Origin: Cryobacterium sp. Y82
Lineage (GTDB): Bacteria; Actinomycetota; Actinomycetes; Actinomycetales; Microbacteriaceae
Direction: 5' to 3'
DNA length: 46,374 nucleotides
Assembly: GCF_002929495.1 (NCBI RefSeq)
Contig: NZ_PJJJ01000025.1
Span: 1 to 46,374 of the forward strand
Every line of letters starts with the position of its first letter. The first letter of the stretch is position 1. Below are positions 41,760-46,374 of this stretch, one piece after another. A program made the translations under genes and the position numbers. The notes below the pieces were generated by a model. That model saw only the letters and a list, made by a program, of their open reading frames with translations. It had not been told where the DNA came from and did not search any database.

Positions 41760-42230
41760 TCAGGTGAGCGAGAAGATCAGAGCGATCACGCCTGCGACGG
41801 ACACGGTCGCACGTGCATAGTTGGCCCGAGACCAGCTCCGGTCGAAGGACTGCCACGCAGCAATCAGGCCGGGTACATTGGCGTCGATACGCACGAGGGC
41901 GTTGTTCAACGGAACGTTACGCACGACGGTGATCACGACGGCGGCCAGCGCGAGAACCGCTCCAAGAATGCGCGTGGGTCCGGCAGGCGCGTCTGACGTG
42001 AGTTGCAGCACGATCACAGCGACGGATGCTGCGGCGCCGCCAAAAAAGACCGTCATGAACGGTGCCCGAACCGCGCTCACATTGAGGCGTTGCATGGCGG
42101 ACACTGCGGCCGCAGCGGGAAGCATGCGGAAGGCGGGCAGGACCAAAAAGGAGAAAGCGAGGTAGACGCCTGCGGCCAGGCCGGCTCCGAGCGCTGCCGC
42201 GATCGTCAGGGCGACTTCGACCGCGCTCAT
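41760..42230 (-). CDS. DUF1772 (anthrone-oxygenase-like) membrane protein
   Basis: A 156-residue protein with four hydrophobic segments: VALTIAAALGAGLAAGVYLA at about 5-24, TVFFGGAAASVAVIVLQL at about 60-77, LGAVLALAAVVITVVRNV at about 88-105 and ATVSVAGVIALIFSLT at the end. The conserved PLNNALVRID and WSRANYARA positions of the DUF1772 family are present. Some relatives are noncatalytic membrane proteins, others resemble fungal anthrone oxygenase; the role here is unknown. The ATG at 42230 fits the family; a longer leftward frame to 42989 is the shadow of the neighbouring oxidoreductase. Confidence 0.82.
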   Translation of the reverse strand: MSAVEVALTIAAALGAGLAAGVYLAFSFLVLPAFRMLPAAAAVSAMQRLNVSAVRAPFMTVFFGGAAASVAVIVLQLTSDAPAGPTRILGAVLALAAVVITVVRNVPLNNALVRIDANVPGLIAAWQSFDRSWSRANYARATVSVAGVIALIFSLT

Positions 42231-42400
42231 TGGACCTGGCTTTCGAGGCTTGGTCGTGGCGGGCGCTGCGCGCCGGTGTCTCTGGCTCGCGCTGCGGCAT
42301 CCGTTGTGGTCATCACCCCAGTAAATCGCACGCCGTCCCGTTACGAATGTTTTACGACACGAAATGGGGCGTGAAATCCGCCCTGCAGGGCGTCGCGCGA

Positions 42401-43444
42401 TTATTTGGCGGCGAGCAGGCGCGCAACACGAGGCTTGACCTCGGTGGCGAGCAGGCCGATGGACTCGAGCAGGTGTTCCTGGGGGAGCCCGCCGTGGTCG
42501 CCCTGTAGAAAATGCCGCATGTGACCGAGGTGGCGGTGTAGATCGACAATGCGCTCGGCGACGTCGTCCGGGTCGCCGACGAAATAGGCGTTCGGGGCGT
42601 CGACCTGGGCCAGAAAGTCGCGACGCTGCGGCGCCGGCCAGCCGCGCAGCTTGCCCATCTCGAGGTTGAGGTTGACCCACCCGGGGTAAAGCCGGTCGAT
42701 CGCTTCCTGCTTGGTGGGCGCCACCAGGCCAAAGGTCGCAACCGAAACCTTGATGTTGTTGTCGGTGTGGCCGGCCTGCTGAGCTGACTGCCGGTACAGG
42801 TTGGCTAGCGGCGCGAAACGGTGTGGCTGGCCGCCGATAATTCCGTAGGAAATGGGGAGGCCGAGGCGTCCGGCGCGGACCGATGACGGCGCACTGCCGC
42901 CGGTGGCAATCCAGATGGGTAGTGAACCGCTGACAGGCCGCGGAACCACGGCCAGGTTCGGGATCGGCGGCCGCACGGTGCCAGACCAAGTCACGTTTTC
43001 GGTCCGGCTGTTGTTGAGCGTCAGCAGCAGGTCAAGCTTCTGGGCGTACAGCTCGTCGTAGTCGTTCAGATCAAATCCGAACAGTGGAAACGTCTCGACC
43101 GACGAGCCCCGACCGGCTGTGATCTCGATACGACCGCCGCCAGAGATCGCGTCGGCGGTGGCGAACTGCTGGAAGACCCGCACCGGGTCATCCGTTCCAA
43201 TGATGCTGGCCGCGCTCCCGAGCGTGATCTGAGTCGTGGCGGCCGCGGCGGCGGCGATCAGGGCACCGGGCGAGGACGCCGGCATCGACGCGGTGTGGTG
43301 TTCACCCACGCCGAAATAGTCGAGACCCACTTGGTCGGCGAGCACGATGGCATCAAACAGGTTCTTGACCGCCTCCGCGGTCGAGCGCGAGCTACCGTCG
43401 GGGCCCCGCTGGGTGTCGCCGAAGCTATAAGCGCCGATTTCCAT
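42401..43444 (-). CDS. LLM-class flavin-dependent oxidoreductase
   Basis: A 347-residue luciferase-like monooxygenase-fold protein. It begins MEIGAYSFGDTQRGPDGSSR, then VLADQVGLDYFGVGEHH, the first active-site strand. TLGSAASIIGTDDPVRVFQQ and ATADAISGGGRIEITAGRGS form the flavin pocket, with PIWIATGGSAPSSVRAGRLG near the phosphate. It likely uses FMN supplied by a partner reductase or F420; no partner gene is adjacent. The substrate is unknown. A GGAG site six bases before the ATG at 43444 decides the start over one 12 bp earlier. It is followed after 170 bp by the DUF1772 gene on the same strand; that gap holds a perfect GCCCTGCAGGGC palindrome. Confidence 0.9.
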   Translation of the reverse strand: MEIGAYSFGDTQRGPDGSSRSTAEAVKNLFDAIVLADQVGLDYFGVGEHHTASMPASSPGALIAAAAAATTQITLGSAASIIGTDDPVRVFQQFATADAISGGGRIEITAGRGSSVETFPLFGFDLNDYDELYAQKLDLLLTLNNSRTENVTWSGTVRPPIPNLAVVPRPVSGSLPIWIATGGSAPSSVRAGRLGLPISYGIIGGQPHRFAPLANLYRQSAQQAGHTDNNIKVSVATFGLVAPTKQEAIDRLYPGWVNLNLEMGKLRGWPAPQRRDFLAQVDAPNAYFVGDPDDVAERIVDLHRHLGHMRHFLQGDHGGLPQEHLLESIGLLATEVKPRVARLLAAK

Positions 43445-43565
43445 GGTGTTCTCCATTGTGTACGGGATATTTGGGCGGCGTCCGGGAGCGGGCGCGTCTT
43501 CTGGTGCGGAAATACTCCGACGACCCCACTCGTCGTGCGCGGGTCGCCGTAGTCGTTTGGAGCCT

Positions 43566-44374
43566 TTATCGTCCAACCGGGAATGCGGAACGACGCGAGG
43601 TGAGCACAACGACCAAGGCTGCAAGCGCGGGGGCAATCATGACGCCGGGCAAGACTAAACCATCGTGGCTGTCGATCAATACGGCACCGATCGCGCCTCC
43701 CGCAAAAATGGCGAGATTGAACGACACGGTCAGTAGGGCGTTCGCGACGTCGCCATTCGCCCCGCTCGCCTCACGCATGGCTGTTTGGAGTTGCGTCGCC
43801 GCGCCTCCGAAGGCGATGCCCCAGAGCGAGAGCGCGATGAGTACCGCAACGAGCGACCGATGACCGAGAAGGAAGATTCCTCCGACCGCGCAGAACAGAA
43901 CAATACTGGTCAACACCAGACCCCGAAGCGCACGGTCGACCACCGCTCCGGTGACCCAGATGCCGATCAGTGCGGCGACGCCGAATACTACGAGTGCAAG
44001 GTCGATCGGCAGATCCACGCCGGCGGCCCGCAGATACGAAGAGAGATAGGTGTAGAGGATGTTGTGGGCGAGCATCCACGCAAATACGACCAGCAGGATG
44101 ACACTGACACCGGCGATGCCGACGACAGCCCTGAGCGGCATGCGGCTTGCCGCCCGCTGACCAGCCGCATCGGGTACGAGCAAAACCGCCAGCACGATGG
44201 TGATGACCGACAGTAACGACATGGCGCCAAAAGACCAACGCCAGTCAAATGTGGTTCCGAGCCAGGAACCGAGCGGAGTGCCCACGGCGAGGGCGATCGG
44301 CGTGCCGGTCATGGCGATTGCAAGGGCGCGTCCGGCGTGCTCGGGCGGCACGATTCGTTGAGCGTATCCGGCGC
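43566..44374 (-). pseudogene. MFS transporter missing its N-terminal third
   Basis: The frame keeps AQRIVPPEHAGRALAIAMTG, the loop between helices 4 and 5, and then helices 5-12: TPIALAVGTPLGSWLGTTFD, LLSVITIVLAVLLVPDA, AGVSVILLVVFAWMLAHNIL, VVFGVAALIGIWVTGAVVDR, LVAVLIALSLWGIAFGGAAT and the last helices. A complete DHA1-type exporter has ~390 residues; the first ~120 and the start are gone. The break coincides with the start of the TetR fragment on the other strand. The gene was divergent from its repressor, and one deletion took the shared promoter and both N-termini. Confidence 0.82.
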
Positions 44375-44921
44375 AGGGCTATGAGGGCACGTCCCTGGCC
44401 CAACTGCGCTCGGCCATGAAGATCTCGTCAGCGAGCGTCTACGCCGCCTTCGGATCCAAGGAGTCACTGTTCGAACGGGTGTTGGCGCGCTACGCCTCCG
44501 GGCCGGGAAGAGTCACCGACGTCGTCGGTGACGTGGACCTGCGCGGCAGTGAAGCCGTTGAGCTGCTCTTGCATGGCTCGATCGCGATGCAGCTAACCCC
44601 GCTCATCCGCGAGGGTGCCTCGTAGCATTGGCGGCGACCATCGGTGGTAACGGTCTCCCGGTGCGGGCGCACCAAATTGTCAGTGCCCGCCGCGGTCAGG
44701 ATCGACAGCGCATACGCTGCTGTGTCGAGCGCGCCATAGAACGCGGCGAGCTCGACTCTGGTACCGACTCATCCGCGTTATCGGCGATGCTCTACGGATT
44801 TCTTATCGGTATTTCCGCGCAACTTCGAGACGGGGTATCGGCGAAGGAACTAAACGCTGCGGCTGACGCTTTACTGATGACCTGGGACGCCTTCGCCCCT
44901 ACCGACAGGGCATTCCCGTAG
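44375..44921 (+). pseudogene. TetR-family repressor, start lost and frameshifted
   Basis: It begins in mid-domain with AQGYEGTSLAQLRSAMKISS, then SVYAAFGSKESLFERVLARY, the recognition helix and start of helix 4 of a TetR DNA-binding domain. The first ~25 residues are missing. At about 44610-44625 one base shift breaks the frame; the continuation is CLVALAATIGG, then CVERAIERGELDSGTDSSAL, SAMLYGFLIGISAQLRDGVS and AADALLMTWDAFAP, the effector-binding part. It paired with the adjacent exporter gene. It is non-functional. Confidence 0.82.
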
Positions 44922-44970
44922 CGCCAGGAGGGCTTCGACCGTGTCGTGTTGATGGTTTTATGGTCTAGGG

Positions 44971-45105
44971 TTACCCGCCGACCGTATCGTCGATGGCCTC
45001 TCGGAGCAGGTCGGCATGGCCGTTGTGACTGGTCGTCTCCTCGATGAGAGGGAGAAAGATCCAGCGCACGTTCCAGCTCTGCCCGTCGCGGTTCACACCT
45101 CGTTT
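44971..45105 (-). pseudogene. DinB/DUF664-like C-terminal fragment
   Basis: The leftward frame reads VNRDGQSWNVRWIFLPLIEE, then TTSHNGHADLLREAIDDTVG and a stop. This is the last helix pair of DinB-like DUF664 proteins (mycothiol-transferase-like), including the metal-ligand region E-T-x-x-H-x-G-H-A-D. The first ~120 residues are missing. Only the tail remains between the TetR fragment and the DUF222 gene. Confidence 0.65.
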
Positions 45106-45219
45106 GCCGATTCTCTTGGATCGCAGACAGTTCCTATAGAATCTCGGTCTACTTATGAGTTTCTCTCGCTTCTGGGGACGATTCTGGGTATAATTGTGGG
45201 TGAAGGAGGCACCGCCGCC

Positions 45220-46374
45220 ATGACCCTCACCGCCCCGCCCGCCGCATCCGGTTCTGTGCCGGAGCCATCGTTTTCCCGGGTCGATGTCATTGTTCAGGCC
45301 GGTGCGTTGTTGGCCTCGGTTGTGGACGGGGTACGGTTTGGTCAGCTTGACGACACCGAAGCCGTCGCGGTGCTGGCGGCCCTTGAGGGTCTCGGTCGCA
45401 AGGTTGATGGTGCAAGACTACGAGCCACCACCGACATCGGTGCCCGCGCCGAAACCGACCTCGGCAGTGGGTCGCTGGCTTACAAGAACGGATGCCGCAA
45501 CCGCGTCGATTTCATCACCCAACTCGCTGGCATTTCCGCCCGCGAAGCGAAACGCCGGCTGAAGCTTGGCGAGACCGCGGTGGAACGCACCCCGCTTGGC
45601 CTGCCGGTGCCGGCCCGGTATCCGGTTATTGCCGTCGGCCTGGAGAGTGGCGACCTCGGGGTGGAGTCGGCGGAGATCATCGCCACCACGCTTACCGCGC
45701 TGCACGGCAAAGTCCTGCAGGACGACCTCGACCACGTGGAACGCGCGCTGGTGGCGTCGGCGACTGGCGCGATCACAGCGGAGACGGCCGGGCTTCCCGG
45801 GGCGGGGATTCGCTTCGCGCCCGATCTGCTGCGGGCGCAGGCGATGGAGTGGCAGGGTCGGCTCGACCCCGACGGCACCGCCCCCAACGACGATGTTATT
45901 GAAGGCAAAAGCACCCTCACGTTCGGGCTGCTCCGCAACGGGCTCTACCCGCTACGCGCCGACGTCACACCTGAGCTCCGCGGCATCATGGACACTCTCT
46001 TCGACACGTACTTGTCGGCCCGGTCGACGACGCCCAGGTTCGTGCCGACCGAACTGCTGGACGGCAGGGCCGGCACTGGCACCGACATCGAGTCGTTCAG
46101 TGACGACCCATTCAGCGGCGACACCCGCTTCGACGGCGACCGCCGCACCGGCGGGGAGAAACGCGCCGACATCCTCCGCTCCATCTTTGAATCCGCCGCC
46201 CGCGCCCCACAGACACCGAGTTTGGGCGGAGCCGCCCCCACTGTGATGGTGCACATCAATGCGGTCGACCTCGAACAGGGCCGTGGCGTGGGTTGGATCG
46301 ACGGCGTCGAAGCCCCCATCAGCTTCCGCCGAGTGAGCGAACTCATCTGCGCCGGCGGGTACCAACAGGTGCTA
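45220..46374 (+). CDS. DUF222 domain protein, probable HNH endonuclease (partial)
   Basis: The frame starts at an ATG behind GAAGGAGGC and runs open for 385 codons to the window edge, so the 3' end is missing. It contains VDGVRFGQLDDTEAVAVLAA, LEGLGRKVDGARLRATTDIG, RVDFITQLAGISAREAKRRL and LPGAGIRFAPDLLRAQAMEW, which is the DUF222 domain common in actinobacteria. A Pro/Ser-rich central insertion (about 265-330) follows, then VMVHINAVDLEQGRGVGWID. In this family the C-terminus carries an HNH nuclease domain, which would lie beyond 46374. The proteins occur in many copies per genome and are thought to be mobile or defence-related; the role is not established. Confidence 0.88.
   Translation, partial: MTLTAPPAASGSVPEPSFSRVDVIVQAGALLASVVDGVRFGQLDDTEAVAVLAALEGLGRKVDGARLRATTDIGARAETDLGSGSLAYKNGCRNRVDFITQLAGISAREAKRRLKLGETAVERTPLGLPVPARYPVIAVGLESGDLGVESAEIIATTLTALHGKVLQDDLDHVERALVASATGAITAETAGLPGAGIRFAPDLLRAQAMEWQGRLDPDGTAPNDDVIEGKSTLTFGLLRNGLYPLRADVTPELRGIMDTLFDTYLSARSTTPRFVPTELLDGRAGTGTDIESFSDDPFSGDTRFDGDRRTGGEKRADILRSIFESAARAPQTPSLGGAAPTVMVHINAVDLEQGRGVGWIDGVEAPISFRRVSELICAGGYQQVL

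Overview
The window looks like chromosomal DNA of a high-GC actinobacterium, most likely a member of the Microbacteriaceae. The basis is the high GC content, the GTG starts, the order ettA then hotdog thioesterase, the sigL/rslA-type ECF pair, and a DUF222 HNH protein. The family assignment is inference; no rRNA or complete tRNA is present.

Positions 1-19,300 form an accessory island with low coding density, many short stress or housekeeping-type genes in mixed orientation, and gene remnants. These include a zinc alcohol dehydrogenase fragment, a serine resolvase N-terminus, an IS3-type transposase tail and a plasmid/ICE-type winged-helix protein. From about 2.2 to 14.85 kb, nine degenerate copies of one ~30-bp imperfect palindrome (arms close to GTCCCGCAAGGGG and CCTCTTGCGGGAC around a central AA, all in the same orientation) sit exactly at the boundaries between gene modules. 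The modules are: DUF1579; GNAT plus P-loop kinase; ECF sigma plus CU044_5270-like protein; membrane anti-sigma plus ECF sigma; GNAT; katG plus GNAT; VOC protein; GNAT, rhodanese and Lrp; and ECF sigma plus membrane anti-sigma. This resembles a gene-cassette array, but its repeats are not integron attC sites. The shape fits a serine-recombinase crossover site. This is the most interesting feature of the window. The island ends near 19.3 kb, where a stretch resembling the 3' end of a tRNA-Arg (T-arm, acceptor strand, CCA) lies, a typical attachment-site scar.

Positions 19.5-31 kb are compact and look like core genome: lipoproteins, nadE, msrA, ssb behind an unusual leader with two mutually exclusive hairpins, ettA with its thioesterase, a Rieske protein divergent from a sigL/rslA-type pair with a SigL-like promoter, and tesB.

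Positions 31-46 kb alternate intact genes (putrescine oxidase, azoR, SDR reductase, DUF1772, LLM flavin oxidoreductase, lipoproteins, a DUF222 protein running off the edge) with strikingly decayed clusters. A PucR fragment abuts a succinate-semialdehyde-type dehydrogenase lacking its middle and its catalytic Cys. A universal stress protein is fused in frame to the tail of an APC permease. A PadR-ABC-FtsX cluster carries stop codons and lacks the ATPase core. A divergent MFS/TetR pair has lost both N-termini at one junction. The repeated internal deletions suggest one common process of gene decay, or an assembly artefact that should be excluded.
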